Shown piece by piece: positions 16,515 through 24,084 of a stretch of DNA of 64,000 nt. Under the pieces are notes generated by a model. The model saw only the letters and a list, made by a program, of their open reading frames with translations, had not been told where the DNA came from and did no database searches. Each line of letters opens with the position of its first letter. The first letter of the stretch is position 1. The stretch comes from an uncultured Prevotellaceae bacterium (lineage in GTDB: Bacteria; Bacteroidota; Bacteroidia; Bacteroidales; Bacteroidaceae), in NCBI GenBank assembly GCA_902780635.1, contig CACZGH010000003.1:1-64000 (forward strand), given 5' to 3'. The position numbers and the translations under genes were made by a program.

Positions 16515-16919
16515 TTATTTCCTATATTTCTCAACCATGGCTCTCAGGGTTGCACCATGATGCCCCTCCTGTTTGGCAAAAACTTCCATTTCATCGGCTG
16601 CTTCATTCAAACTGGCTGCGCGAAAAGCCTGGGCAAACTGATTCACCTGTTCCTCGCCCTTTTCCTCTCTGGCGGCGAAAGCTTCTGCAAGTTGCCAGAT
16701 GTCGGCATCGAACTTACCGTTGAGGGTGGCATAGAATCCAGAATGAACGGCCTCCTGATTAGCCATCTCAACAAACTTGTCAGAGACCTCTTCGGGATAA
16801 CCTTGTTCCTTGGCCATCCGTGCAAGGGCATAATACATCATCACTCCTGCAGCTTCTGCCTTGGCAGCTCCTTCACAGAGTTTCTCAAAATCTGTTCCTT
16901 TGGTCTTTCCGTAAATCAT
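16515..16919 (-). CDS. Rubrerythrin/ferritin-like di-iron protein
   Basis: A 134-residue all-helical protein resembling the ferritin-like half of rubrerythrins. Candidate iron ligands are Glu/His residues in CEGAAKAEAAGVMMYYALA, MANQEAVHSGFYA and EVFAKQEGHHGATLRAM. There is no rubredoxin domain (no CxxC pair), so an outside electron donor would be required. It starts 2 bp after the ohrR-like stop codon and is followed by the peroxidase fusion, which places it in a peroxide-stress operon. A role in peroxide reduction or iron sequestration is likely but not proven. Confidence 0.75.
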   Translation of the reverse strand: MIYGKTKGTDFEKLCEGAAKAEAAGVMMYYALARMAKEQGYPEEVSDKFVEMANQEAVHSGFYATLNGKFDADIWQLAEAFAAREEKGEEQVNQFAQAFRAASLNEAADEMEVFAKQEGHHGATLRAMVEKYRK

Positions 16920-16921
16920 AA

Positions 16922-17362
16922 CTATTTCTTTAAAGTGTCAATGATCATGTCCAATTCCTGTGCAAGACGTTGATAGTCTTCTAACTTCAACGGACAGGTG
17001 GAGAGTTGTTTGCCCATGCCTGCCGGCACGAGTTCGTAGGCTTTCTCCTCCATTTTTTTCCCTTCCTCCGTCAGGCTGACTATCTGCTGGCGCTTGTCTG
17101 TTTCTCCCTTTTTGCGATTGACTATTCCAAGTTTCTCCATTCGCTGAAGCAACGGCGTGACGGTATTGGTCTCCAGCATCAGGCGATGTGCGATGTCGTT
17201 CACAGGTTGGTTGTCCTTCTCCCAGAGCACCATCAATACCAGGTACTGCGGATAGGTGATGCCCAGCTGGGAAAGCATCGGCGTATAGGCCTGTACCACC
17301 AATCTTGTAGCCGTATAGAGGCGGAAGCAAATCTGATGGTCTAGTTGTAATTCTGCGTGCAT
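16922..17362 (-). CDS. ohrR: OhrR-like MarR-family regulator
   Basis: A 146-residue MarR-type winged-helix repressor closely resembling OhrR. The segment DHQICFRLYTATRLVVQAY holds the N-terminal Cys that senses organic peroxides in OhrR, followed by LGITYPQYLVLMVLWE and the recognition-helix region ETNTVTPLLQRMEKLGIV. The start at 17362 (MHAELQLDHQ) matches OhrR length; the longer frame adds a non-conserved Arg-rich stretch. It lies 25 bp after the cytoplasmic glutathione peroxidase gene. Three TATCGCAA(G/A)CG sites upstream of that gene are the likely operators. Confidence 0.88.
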   Translation of the reverse strand: MHAELQLDHQICFRLYTATRLVVQAYTPMLSQLGITYPQYLVLMVLWEKDNQPVNDIAHRLMLETNTVTPLLQRMEKLGIVNRKKGETDKRQQIVSLTEEGKKMEEKAYELVPAGMGKQLSTCPLKLEDYQRLAQELDMIIDTLKK

Positions 17363-17387
17363 GATACTCAACAATCTATTTTGTTGC

Positions 17388-17933
17388 TTAAGCCAACATG
17401 GCTTCAACATCGTTCTCGAAGTCCTTCGGCGCTGTGGTGGGAGCATACCGCTTAATGGTCTCGCCGTCCTTAGAGATCAGAAACTTGGTGAAGTTCCACT
17501 TAATGTCGCTGTCCTTTTCCACGCTCTTACTGATCGTCTTGAAGAGTGCTTTGGCAGCCTTGGCCTTCAATCCTTTATACTCTTCGGTTGGAGCCTGAGC
17601 TTTCAGGTATTCGAAGATGGGATGGGCGGCGGAGCCATTCACATCGGTCTTTTTCATGATCTGGAAAGTCACGCCATAGTTCAACTGGCAGAACTCCTCT
17701 ATCTGTCCGTCTGTGCCGGGATCCTGCTCTTTAAACTGGTTGCTAGGGAAGCCAATGACAACCAAACCCTTGTCCTTGTATTTCTGGTTCAACTCCTCAA
17801 GTCCTGCAAACTGGGGGGTAAAACCACACTTGCTGGCGGTGTTCACTATCAGCAGCACCTTACCCTCAAACTCCTTGAAATCTATCTCTTTTCCTTTGCT
17901 CGTGAGAGCCTTAAAATCAAAAATCTTTTCCAT
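17388..17933 (-). CDS. Glutathione peroxidase family thiol peroxidase (cytoplasmic)
   Basis: A 181-residue glutathione peroxidase-fold protein without signal peptide. It reduces hydrogen peroxide or organic hydroperoxides, probably using thioredoxin, since bacterial Cys-type enzymes usually do. Visible motifs are NTASKCGFTPQ (peroxidatic Cys rather than selenocysteine), GFPSNQF (Gln) and WNFTKFL (Trp and Asn). First gene of a four-gene operon, so its promoter and the repeated operator motif just upstream should control the whole set. Confidence 0.93.
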   Translation of the reverse strand: MEKIFDFKALTSKGKEIDFKEFEGKVLLIVNTASKCGFTPQFAGLEELNQKYKDKGLVVIGFPSNQFKEQDPGTDGQIEEFCQLNYGVTFQIMKKTDVNGSAAHPIFEYLKAQAPTEEYKGLKAKAAKALFKTISKSVEKDSDIKWNFTKFLISKDGETIKRYAPTTAPKDFENDVEAMLA

Positions 17934-17956
17934 CGTTAGTTATATTTAAAATCATT

Positions 17957-18056
17957 TATATCGTTTGCGATACAAAAGTACTAATTATAATTTATATCGC
18001 AAGCGATTTACTTAATTCTTTAAGTTACTTTAACAATATGCCGCTTGCGATATAAA
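17957..18056. promoter_or_regulatory. Three copies of a candidate OhrR operator
   Basis: The motif TATCGCAA(G/A)CG occurs at 17957-17973 (reverse), 17991-18009 (forward, with palindromic core ATCGCAAGCGAT) and 18041-18056 (reverse, CCGCTTGCGATATAAA). All three lie in the 300-bp gap upstream of the peroxidase operon and towards the divergent flavodoxin gene. Clustering and partial dyad symmetry point to binding of the operon's own regulator; I saw no other copy elsewhere in the window. Confidence 0.65.
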
Positions 18057-18180
18057 TTGTATGAATGTTATAGTCACGAGTTGACGAATTGACAAGTAGC
18101 CGACTCGTCTAATTACAAACACCTTCAGATTTGGTAGAAAAAACAGTAATCTATGTTAGTCAATAATGCGCAAAAAACAG

Positions 18181-18188
18181 TATCTTTG
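18181..18188 (+). promoter_or_regulatory. -7 box for the flavodoxin gene
   Basis: TATCTTTG, 43 bp before the ATG at 18232. A weak -33 candidate (TTAG, 18156-18159) lies 21 bp upstream. The operator cluster is about 125 bp further upstream, so shared control is possible. Confidence 0.55.
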
Positions 18189-18231
18189 CAACCGCTAAAC
18201 CAAAAGAAGACACCCATAACATCAACAGGAA

Positions 18232-18792
18232 ATGAAACGAATCAGTATTATCGTGTGTGCTTTGGCCGCCATTCTTCTTACGGCCTGCGCACAACAGAAA
18301 CAAAAGGAGAGTGGTGAGATGAAGAAAAAGACTTTGGTAGCTTATTTCTCGGCATCGGGCGTGACACGCAATGCCGCAAAGCAACTGGCCGAGGTAGCAG
18401 GTGCCGACCTCTATGAGATCCAGCCTGAGGAGCCCTACACTGATGCCGACCTCGACTGGCGTGACAAACAGTCGCGCTCGTCGGTGGAGATGAAAGACCT
18501 CTCGTCGCGTCCAGCCATCAAGGGAAAGGTGGACAACCTGGCCGACTATGACACCGTGTTCATCGGATACCCCATTTGGTGGTACACCGCACCGACCATC
18601 ATCAACACGTTCATCGAGGCCAACGACCTGAAGGGCAAGATGGTGATACCGTTCTGCACCTCTGGTGGAAGCAGCATCAAGAAGTCTGCCGAGGACCTGA
18701 AGAAAGCGTATCCCGACCTGAACTGGAAAGAGGGTATGCTACTCAACAATGTCTCCAAAGACGAGATGGAGGCTTGGGTGAAAGGGCTTTAA
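18232..18792 (+). CDS. Flavodoxin-family lipoprotein
   Basis: A 186-residue protein with lipoprotein signal (lipobox LTAC, Cys19) followed by a flavodoxin fold. TLVAYFSASGVTRNAAKQLAE is the FMN phosphate-binding loop region and GYPIWWYTAPTIINTFIE the second FMN loop. Being exported, it cannot be an ordinary cytoplasmic electron carrier; such lipoprotein flavodoxins are frequent in Bacteroidota and may act as periplasmic FMN-dependent reductases. It is divergent from the peroxide-stress operon and may share its regulation. Monocistronic, with a strong terminator. Confidence 0.88.
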   Translation: MKRISIIVCALAAILLTACAQQKQKESGEMKKKTLVAYFSASGVTRNAAKQLAEVAGADLYEIQPEEPYTDADLDWRDKQSRSSVEMKDLSSRPAIKGKVDNLADYDTVFIGYPIWWYTAPTIINTFIEANDLKGKMVIPFCTSGGSSIKKSAEDLKKAYPDLNWKEGMLLNNVSKDEMEAWVKGL

Positions 18793-18811
18793 GCTAATTC
18801 CTCCAAGACAA

Positions 18812-18865
18812 CGCCAATGCATCTGCGCCTTCTCATTTGGAAGACACGGATGCATTGGCGTTTTT
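18812..18865 (+). terminator. Rho-independent terminator
   Basis: CGCCAATGCATC (18812-18823) pairs with GATGCATTGGCG (18849-18860), followed by TTTTTG. It ends the flavodoxin transcript. Confidence 0.88.
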
Positions 18866-18907
18866 GTTATTCATCGACTAGATGAACTACTGTTATTTAC
18901 TGTAGTG

Positions 18908-18942
18908 CCCATCCTTTTTTATCACGAATTAGAGAGATTTGT
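18908..18942. repeat. 35-bp dispersed repeat, copy 2
   Basis: Same sequence as 7263-7297 with one substitution (CCCATCC for CCCACCC). Confidence 0.65.
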
Positions 18943-18987
18943 GATTAATAAAACTTTTGCGTTATTTGTGAGGGAGGAAAACTTCAG

Positions 18988-20154
18988 TTATTCATTTGTC
19001 AGGGCCCGGACCAGTGCGTCAAGTTGCTGCTGACTCATGCCGTGTGAGAGCAGATAGCTGGAAAACGCTTTCTTGTAGTCCACGTCAGGAAGTTGAGCTT
19101 CGTTGTTGATGCCGGAATAATACAACAGGCAAGTGTTGAGTCTCAACGACACCAATGTATTGCATAAAGGTTTGTCGTTTTCTGGGTCGATATGATAATA
19201 ATTATAGTAAGTGGTCAGATAGTCGGCCACAATCTCCTCATACGTTGCACCGCACAAGCCCTCAAGCAGTGCGCTCACATATCCGGTGCGATCCTTTCCC
19301 TCCATGCAATTCACAAGATAGGGAGCAGGGCGATTGGGGAGTTCCTTCAGTGCTTCTATCAGTCGTTTGTTGTAGTCATCAGCTGTTGGGTCAGCCTTCA
19401 GTTGGCATAGTATCACGTTGCCTCCCTCCCAGAGTGTACAGCTGTATGGAGGCATGTCATAGGTCAGCATCTTCTCCTTTGTGTCAGCGAGATTGAGCAC
19501 AGTCTTAACTTGTTCCTTCTCCATATATTCCGAGACATAGAAAGCACGGTTGATATCGTTGCAAAAAGGCGATGAACTGCGGTACAGTACACCACTTGCG
19601 ATTTTGCCAGCCCTCACAGCGCGTGCATTGGCAAACTCCGCGTCAGAGAAGTTATACTCAGAGCGCTCGTTGGTGTATTTCATGCTCAGGGCCGTTTGCA
19701 CGTCGAGTTTGCCGCCCTTTTCCTTCATCCTGACAATGACGTCATGCCCCTCCAGTCCAGTGAGTTCTTTGGGCAGTCCGATGTTGTTGGCAGTGAAGCA
19801 AATGCTAGGATAGGTGGGATAGGCTACGCACAAGTATTCGCCATTGCGGGTGTAGTAGCCGTCGTAGTAAGGCATGACGATTTCTTTGTCGTCGACGGTA
19901 ATGCTGATGACGTCGCCAAGAGTGAATCCAGCTTCCATCATATCAGCTTCCGTGAAATCCAACATGGCAGCGCCAAACTCGTTATACGATGAGATGACGC
20001 CTTTCAGCATCGGCAAGTCGTTGTTGTTGTCGTCATCGTCAGAGCAAGAAGTCATCAAAGTCATAAAACTTACTAGAACCAAGGGGAGGAATGACCTCCA
20101 ACACCTCTGCCATAATGCAGAGGTGTGTAAAGATTTTGATTTAAAATTTTTCAT
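18988..20154 (-). CDS. Tyrosine-phosphatase lipoprotein with N-terminal SAM-HAT-like domain
   Basis: A 388-residue lipoprotein (lipobox MTSC, Cys37) followed by an Asp/Asn run. The C-terminal part (~165-388) is a Y_phosphatase3-type protein tyrosine/serine phosphatase: the P-loop NCMEGKDRTG gives Cys283-x5-Arg289, and GVLYRSSSP is the typical early motif. Residues ~48-155 (GVISSYNEFGAAML; GFTLGDVISITV) resemble the C-terminal barrel of SAM hydroxide adenosyltransferases. That similarity is by eye only. Because it is exported, the substrate may be periplasmic or dietary phosphoester rather than a cytoplasmic phosphoprotein. No clear operon partner. Confidence 0.8.
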   Translation of the reverse strand: MKNFKSKSLHTSALWQRCWRSFLPLVLVSFMTLMTSCSDDDDNNNDLPMLKGVISSYNEFGAAMLDFTEADMMEAGFTLGDVISITVDDKEIVMPYYDGYYTRNGEYLCVAYPTYPSICFTANNIGLPKELTGLEGHDVIVRMKEKGGKLDVQTALSMKYTNERSEYNFSDAEFANARAVRAGKIASGVLYRSSSPFCNDINRAFYVSEYMEKEQVKTVLNLADTKEKMLTYDMPPYSCTLWEGGNVILCQLKADPTADDYNKRLIEALKELPNRPAPYLVNCMEGKDRTGYVSALLEGLCGATYEEIVADYLTTYYNYYHIDPENDKPLCNTLVSLRLNTCLLYYSGINNEAQLPDVDYKKAFSSYLLSHGMSQQQLDALVRALTNE

Positions 20155-20271
20155 GTCTTCTGAGTTTATAGGGTTTATAACTCAACTTTCACAAACTCAA
20201 GTTGACAGGCTTTTGGCTATATGCCGTTCGCAATTCAAGAGATGACCATGCCTGTTGTCCGTTGAAAAGGC

Positions 20272-20342
20272 GAGCATCAGCAATGAAAATATCACGAAGA
20301 GCGAACAGCTAAAAGCGAATGGCCAGCAAGATGAGTGAATGC
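20272..20342. repeat. ~70-bp dispersed repeat, copy 1
   Basis: Contains GAGCATCAGCA, AATATCAC, AAGAGCGAACAGCTAAAAGC and GAATGGCCAGCAAG. It matches 35335-35402 in the same orientation with scattered substitutions. Confidence 0.7.
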
Positions 20343-20389
20343 GAAATATGAGTCAATAAGTTTTACTTTTGCTCAACTTCTCTCAACCT

Positions 20390-20821
20390 TTAAGCAATCT
20401 TCCCCTCATGGTCAAACTTCAGCGAGATGTCATTGGAAAGTGCGACCTCATAACCGCTGTCGATCTTATAAAGTCTGACCACTTTTGCATCGGCGAATTG
20501 AGATTTAACAAATGAGGACAACGAAGCGGGCATCAGCGAAGCAGGAACAGCCTCCAACTTGCAATCAATCATGCCCCAAGCACCATTTTGACTGAAGACG
20601 ACCTCTGTGCCATCATTGAGACTTACCTCATAAACGGAACCCTGACGGGTGGACCTCATCTCGGCATAGGCGACAGACAAACGGGGAAAATTGTTCTGGA
20701 CGAAAACCTTTGCATCGGTGGGCAGATTCTCTGCAAACACCATCTTATCATTAGCTTTGCAGGCTATTGACTTCGTCATCAAACCAATCAGTGCGAACAC
20801 CGCAATTTTCATCTTCTTCAT
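20390..20821 (-). CDS. PepSY-like domain protein (exported), second copy
   Basis: A 143-residue paralogue of the protein at 7689-8132, sharing the two-repeat PepSY-like pattern (LPTDAKVFVQNNFP, YEVSLNDGTEVVF, LSSFVKSQFADA, YEVALSNDISLKFD). An N-terminal hydrophobic stretch (IAVFALIGLMTKSIACKA) serves as signal peptide. It is slightly truncated at the C-terminus, ending GKIA where the other copy ends GKLMSIDD. The gene stands alone with a -7 box at 20869. Function unknown. Confidence 0.82.
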   Translation of the reverse strand: MKKMKIAVFALIGLMTKSIACKANDKMVFAENLPTDAKVFVQNNFPRLSVAYAEMRSTRQGSVYEVSLNDGTEVVFSQNGAWGMIDCKLEAVPASLMPASLSSFVKSQFADAKVVRLYKIDSGYEVALSNDISLKFDHEGKIA

Positions 20822-20868
20822 AATCGTAACTATTTTGTTTGTTTTATTTTTGTTTCAGATTTCTGATG

Positions 20869-20876
20869 CAAAATTA
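20869..20876 (-). promoter_or_regulatory. -7 box for the second PepSY-like gene
   Basis: CAAAATTA reads TAATTTTG on the minus strand, 47 bp before the start codon. Confidence 0.5.
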
Positions 20877-21091
20877 CAGCGACAGTAGGATCATAAAAAA
20901 TATTTCGCACTTTTTGGATATCAATCGTTGCGACACGGCTATGAATAAGCGACAAATCATACAGAGTCATCTGAAAATTGACTCATCGCTTGAGAAAAGA
21001 GGCCTGTCCCAACTCTATTTGAATCTGAATACCAGCCTATCAGTAGCTATGCACTCACTTCACTACAAAGCGAGGCAAGGTGCTCTTAATG

Positions 21092-21123
21092 ACAGAGTCC
21101 ACCTTTTTAAAAGTGGACTCTGT
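21092..21123. terminator. Perfect 11-bp hairpin, possible bidirectional terminator
   Basis: ACAGAGTCCAC (21092-21102) pairs with GTGGACTCTGT (21113-21123) around CTTTTTAAAA. The T-tract is in the loop rather than after the stem. It lies 73 bp beyond the stop of the alcohol dehydrogenase gene and may end its minus-strand transcript. Confidence 0.45.
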
Positions 21124-21195
21124 TAGATTGATATATGCAACGCATCACGTTCAAGTTACTCCAATGGTTTTGCCGTGATGGGCGGAGCTATGCTC

Positions 21196-22368
21196 TTACA
21201 TGCTTTCCTTTAATAATTCTGTGATATCTTCTGGCTTCAGATCGAGGTAACCTGCAGGATAGCAGATGGTGCCTTGGGTGATGCCGGGTATCATGTCGGC
21301 AGTGGCGCCAATCTCGCTGATGGTCAGAGGCAGCCCGATTTCCAACATCCATTCTTTCAGGGCAGCGAGGCCAGCTTCTGCCACCTGTTCGTCGGTCTTG
21401 CCTTTAACGTCCACATTCCACACATTCTTGGCGAAGCGTACAAACTTGGCCAGGCCGGGCTTCATGGCACGGCGGTAGTAAGCCATCGACACAGCGGCAA
21501 GGCAGAATCCATGAGGGGCATGCGTCCAGGCACCTACCGAGTGTCCTATCATATGCACCATCCAGTCTTCACGCTTGCCGAGTCCGATGAGCGTGTTGAG
21601 CGCCCATGTCGCCGTCCACATAATGTTGGAGCGGGCTTCATAGTCCTGTGGATTCTTCACAGCGGCCCGTGACGACACGATCAGGCTGCGCATCAGTCCT
21701 TCAGCCAGGTAGTCGCTGGTGTTGTCGTCGAAGTCGGAGAAATATTGCTCCATGATGTGGTTCATGATGTCGTAGATACCCGCCTTCATCTGGTTTTCGG
21801 GCACAGTCATCGTGAACTTCGGGTTGAGGATGGAGAATTTCGGCATCAGACGGGCATCGAAGACGTGACCCACCTTGAACGTGTGCTCGGCGTCGGTAAT
21901 CACCGTGCCCGCATTCATCTCCGAGCCGGTGCCTGCCATCGTCAGGATACACCCCACGGGCAACAGCCGCTGGTCGGCGTCAGGCTGCTCCTGCTTGAGC
22001 CAGAACTTGTCCCAATAGTCGCCCTCGTAAAACACCGAGGCAGCCACGGCCTTCGAGTAGTCGCATACGCTGCCGCCTCCCAGGGCGAGAATCAGGTCGA
22101 CATCATTCTCACGGGCTATCTGAATACCCTCGCGCAGTTTCTCCAATGTAGGGTTACTCATCACGCCGGGGTTCTCTACGATCGTCTTCCCCGCCTCTTG
22201 TAGGACAGCCACCACTTGGTCGTAGATGCCGTTGCGTTTCACGCTGCCGCTGCCGTAATTGAGCAGCACGACAGGTCCGAAGTTTTTCAGTTCGTCCTTG
22301 AGGTAGTTCAAAGACTCGTCACCAAAATAAAGCTTGGTGGGGTTGTAGTAAGAAAAATTTCCTTGCAT
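21196..22368 (-). CDS. Iron-containing alcohol dehydrogenase (butanol-dehydrogenase type)
   Basis: A 390-residue group III metal-dependent alcohol dehydrogenase resembling NAD(P)H-dependent butanol dehydrogenase/YqhD. It has LALGGGSVCDYSKAVA (nucleotide-binding GGGS), GCILTMAGTGSEMN, and the metal ligands in AGIYDIMNHIMEQYF and MIGHSVGAWTHAPHGFCLA. The likely role is reduction of aldehydes to alcohols, either fermentative or protective. Start set at ATG 22368 (MQGNFSYYNPTKLYFGD), the usual N-terminus; the longer frame adds unrelated residues. The upstream SGNH gene is 113 bp away, so co-transcription is uncertain. Confidence 0.93.
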   Translation of the reverse strand: MQGNFSYYNPTKLYFGDESLNYLKDELKNFGPVVLLNYGSGSVKRNGIYDQVVAVLQEAGKTIVENPGVMSNPTLEKLREGIQIARENDVDLILALGGGSVCDYSKAVAASVFYEGDYWDKFWLKQEQPDADQRLLPVGCILTMAGTGSEMNAGTVITDAEHTFKVGHVFDARLMPKFSILNPKFTMTVPENQMKAGIYDIMNHIMEQYFSDFDDNTSDYLAEGLMRSLIVSSRAAVKNPQDYEARSNIMWTATWALNTLIGLGKREDWMVHMIGHSVGAWTHAPHGFCLAAVSMAYYRRAMKPGLAKFVRFAKNVWNVDVKGKTDEQVAEAGLAALKEWMLEIGLPLTISEIGATADMIPGITQGTICYPAGYLDLKPEDITELLKESM

Positions 22369-22481
22369 ATTGATAATAATTGATTGGGGTTTACTTGTCG
22401 GAGTTTCTTGGGTTGAGCGTGCAGCCAACCTGCCCCAGGCCAATAGATGGGGCAAGGTATTTGCTGACAGTTTTATGAAGT

Positions 22482-23144
22482 TTACAGGCCGGCTTCCAAC
22501 AACTGGTCACAGATGCTTTTCATGCCGCTGATGGAAGGATGACCATTCTGTTTCTCTATATCGTGGAGTTCAACGAGTTTCACATTGTAGTGCTTGCAGA
22601 CTTCACGCATAGACTCGTTGACAGGCTCTTGCAACTCTGAGTTGAGGAGGAAGCAGAGTTCAGCCTTGGGATAATGTTTCTGAAGCAGGTCTATCAGACA
22701 GGCCAGCGCAGGACGGAATTTCTTGCAATCGTCTATGGTCCAGTCCGAGTACTGATACTCGCCTATGGGAGAGTTGGCCCAGGCATCATTGGTGCCACCG
22801 AAAACAAAGATGATGTCTGGCTGGCCAAGTTTGTCCACACGTGAAATGAAGTTAGTGCGCGAAGTATCCATCCTGCCATATCCCGTGCCACAAATAGTGG
22901 TTCCACCCCAAGAATCGTTTTTCTCCAACGCATAACCCTTGGCCTTGATATAGAGACTCCACCAAGTCTGCTCTACCTCTTTGACATCGTTTCGGTCATT
23001 GGGATAGAAGGGTGCATAATTTTCAGGAATGACTCCTACAAAAGTAGAGTAAGAATCACCAAGGATTGACACTTTCTTTTTCTGCGCTGAGGTACAGGCA
23101 AACGTTGCCATCATCAGCATCAACAAAAACAATTTTCTCATCAT
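22482..23144 (-). CDS. SGNH/GDSL hydrolase-family protein
   Basis: A 220-residue exported protein (MMRKLFLLMLMMATFACTSAQ, probably a lipoprotein with Cys17). It has block I SILGDSYSTF with the candidate nucleophile Ser, block III FVFGGTNDAW and block V GHPSISGM. The usual Asp three residues before the catalytic His is not evident (EKQNGHPS), so the triad may be incomplete or rearranged. Likely an esterase or lipase-like hydrolase on acylated glycans or lipids. About 30 bp downstream of the small 23175-23552 gene and probably in one operon with it. Confidence 0.8.
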   Translation of the reverse strand: MMRKLFLLMLMMATFACTSAQKKKVSILGDSYSTFVGVIPENYAPFYPNDRNDVKEVEQTWWSLYIKAKGYALEKNDSWGGTTICGTGYGRMDTSRTNFISRVDKLGQPDIIFVFGGTNDAWANSPIGEYQYSDWTIDDCKKFRPALACLIDLLQKHYPKAELCFLLNSELQEPVNESMREVCKHYNVKLVELHDIEKQNGHPSISGMKSICDQLLEAGL

Positions 23145-23174
23145 GTAGTAGACTTTAAATGATATGAATGTGTT

Positions 23175-23552
23175 CTATTCAGGATTACCCTGCTTTTTCC
23201 TCTGTTCACGAGTTTTCTCGTTCTCCCAAAGTTCGATGGCAATATCTGTCAGTTGCTCGGGCATGACATTCCCGCTTGTCTGAATTTCCGCCCAAGGACA
23301 AAGTGCGGCATAGTTCTCATCTATGACCATATCAGTAGGTGGTCCGATGGGACTGTCCTGGCTATAATACAGATGACGCCCAGACCGAATCAGTTCATCT
23401 GAGTTTGTGTCAAGTTCACCCAGCCGACGATATATTTCTGCATCTATCTCATAGAGATGATAATCCCCTCTCCACGATGTTTTTGCCGTATAGGTATTTT
23501 TCTCATCGTCATAGCAGGCTTTCCAGCCCAGTCCTTTTTTGAAATGCAACAT
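23175..23552 (-). CDS. Small cytoplasmic protein of unknown function
   Basis: A 125-residue acidic protein without signal peptide that I do not recognise. It opens with HFKKGLGWKACYDDEKNTYTA, continues with WRGDYHLYEIDAEIYRRLGEL and ends in a charged tail (ENEKTREQRKKQGNPE). It has its own -7 box and precedes the SGNH hydrolase gene by about 30 bp. No enzymatic motif is visible. Confidence 0.65.
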   Translation of the reverse strand: MLHFKKGLGWKACYDDEKNTYTAKTSWRGDYHLYEIDAEIYRRLGELDTNSDELIRSGRHLYYSQDSPIGPPTDMVIDENYAALCPWAEIQTSGNVMPEQLTDIAIELWENEKTREQRKKQGNPE

Positions 23553-23591
23553 ACAATCTCTTTTTTGCTTGCTATTTGTTTTTTACCATTG

Positions 23592-23599
23592 CAAAATTA
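23592..23599 (-). promoter_or_regulatory. -7 box for the 23552 gene
   Basis: CAAAATTA reads TAATTTTG on the minus strand, 39 bp before the start codon. Confidence 0.5.
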
Positions 23600-23715
23600 C
23601 TCTTTTTTCTCATCATTTGGAGCAATTCCTTTATCTTTTTTCGCCGAAGTTTCGCATTCGAAAGAAAAATTATTTTTTCTTTTTATCCCGTAAGGGATAA
23701 TTCTTTTTTATATTT

Positions 23716-23763
23716 CATTATCATTTACATTAACATTATCATTTACATTAACATTATCATTAA
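23716..23763. repeat. 18-bp tandem repeat
   Basis: CATTATCATTTACATTAA is repeated exactly at 23716-23733 and 23734-23751, then partially to 23763. A slippage-prone microsatellite-like tract. Confidence 0.8.
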
Positions 23764-23989
23764 GCGATGTTTGCGATTAATTTTCTATCATTTGCGATCA
23801 ATTGCGATCAATTGTTATAGTTTGCTTGACGCTATACCATCTTTCAAAAAGACCAGTCAATCATAGAGAATGGGGTCTTTTGCGACAAAAATGGAAGGGG
23901 GTGAAGGGGATTGTCGTAAATGCGGCTTCGTGTCGCGCGCTTTCGTGAAAGAAATTTCAAAATGACATGGCCAGCCATCAAAACCACAT

Positions 23990-23997
23990 TAACTTTG
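23990..23997 (+). promoter_or_regulatory. -7 box for the 24085 gene
   Basis: TAACTTTG fits TAnnTTTG, 87 bp before the start codon. Confidence 0.45.
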
Positions 23998-24084
23998 CAC
24001 TCAGAAAAAACAAAGACAGGTTCGCCTGTCACCACAAAAAGAGATCATCAACAAAAAAGTAAAACCCATAAAAACAAAAGAAAA

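Larger units (their letters stand above)
20822..21195. other. Intergenic region
   Basis: Holds the promoter box above and a perfect hairpin at 21092-21123. Open frames here have no family features and are not reported as genes. Confidence 0.5.
23553..24084. other. AT-rich divergent intergenic region
   Basis: Contains the promoter box at 23592, an 18-bp tandem repeat at 23716-23763, a cluster of TTTGCGAT and ATTGCGATCA motifs at about 23765-23815, and a plus-strand TAACTTTG at 23990-23997 serving the gene at 24085. No gene is supported. Confidence 0.55.

Noticed and set aside
17388..17933. Selenoprotein form of glutathione peroxidase
   Set aside because: The active-site codon encodes Cys, and no in-frame TGA or SECIS-like element is needed.
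20839..21126. 95-codon plus-strand frame after the second PepSY-like gene
   Set aside because: Overlaps the divergent promoter and the hairpin at 21092; no similarity to any family I know.
23716..23815. Possible CRISPR-like array
   Set aside because: Units are 18 bp and directly adjacent without spacers; no cas genes nearby.
23576..23866. AT-rich 96-codon frame
   Set aside because: Encodes Phe/Ile/Tyr runs from the 18-bp tandem repeat; a by-product of composition.
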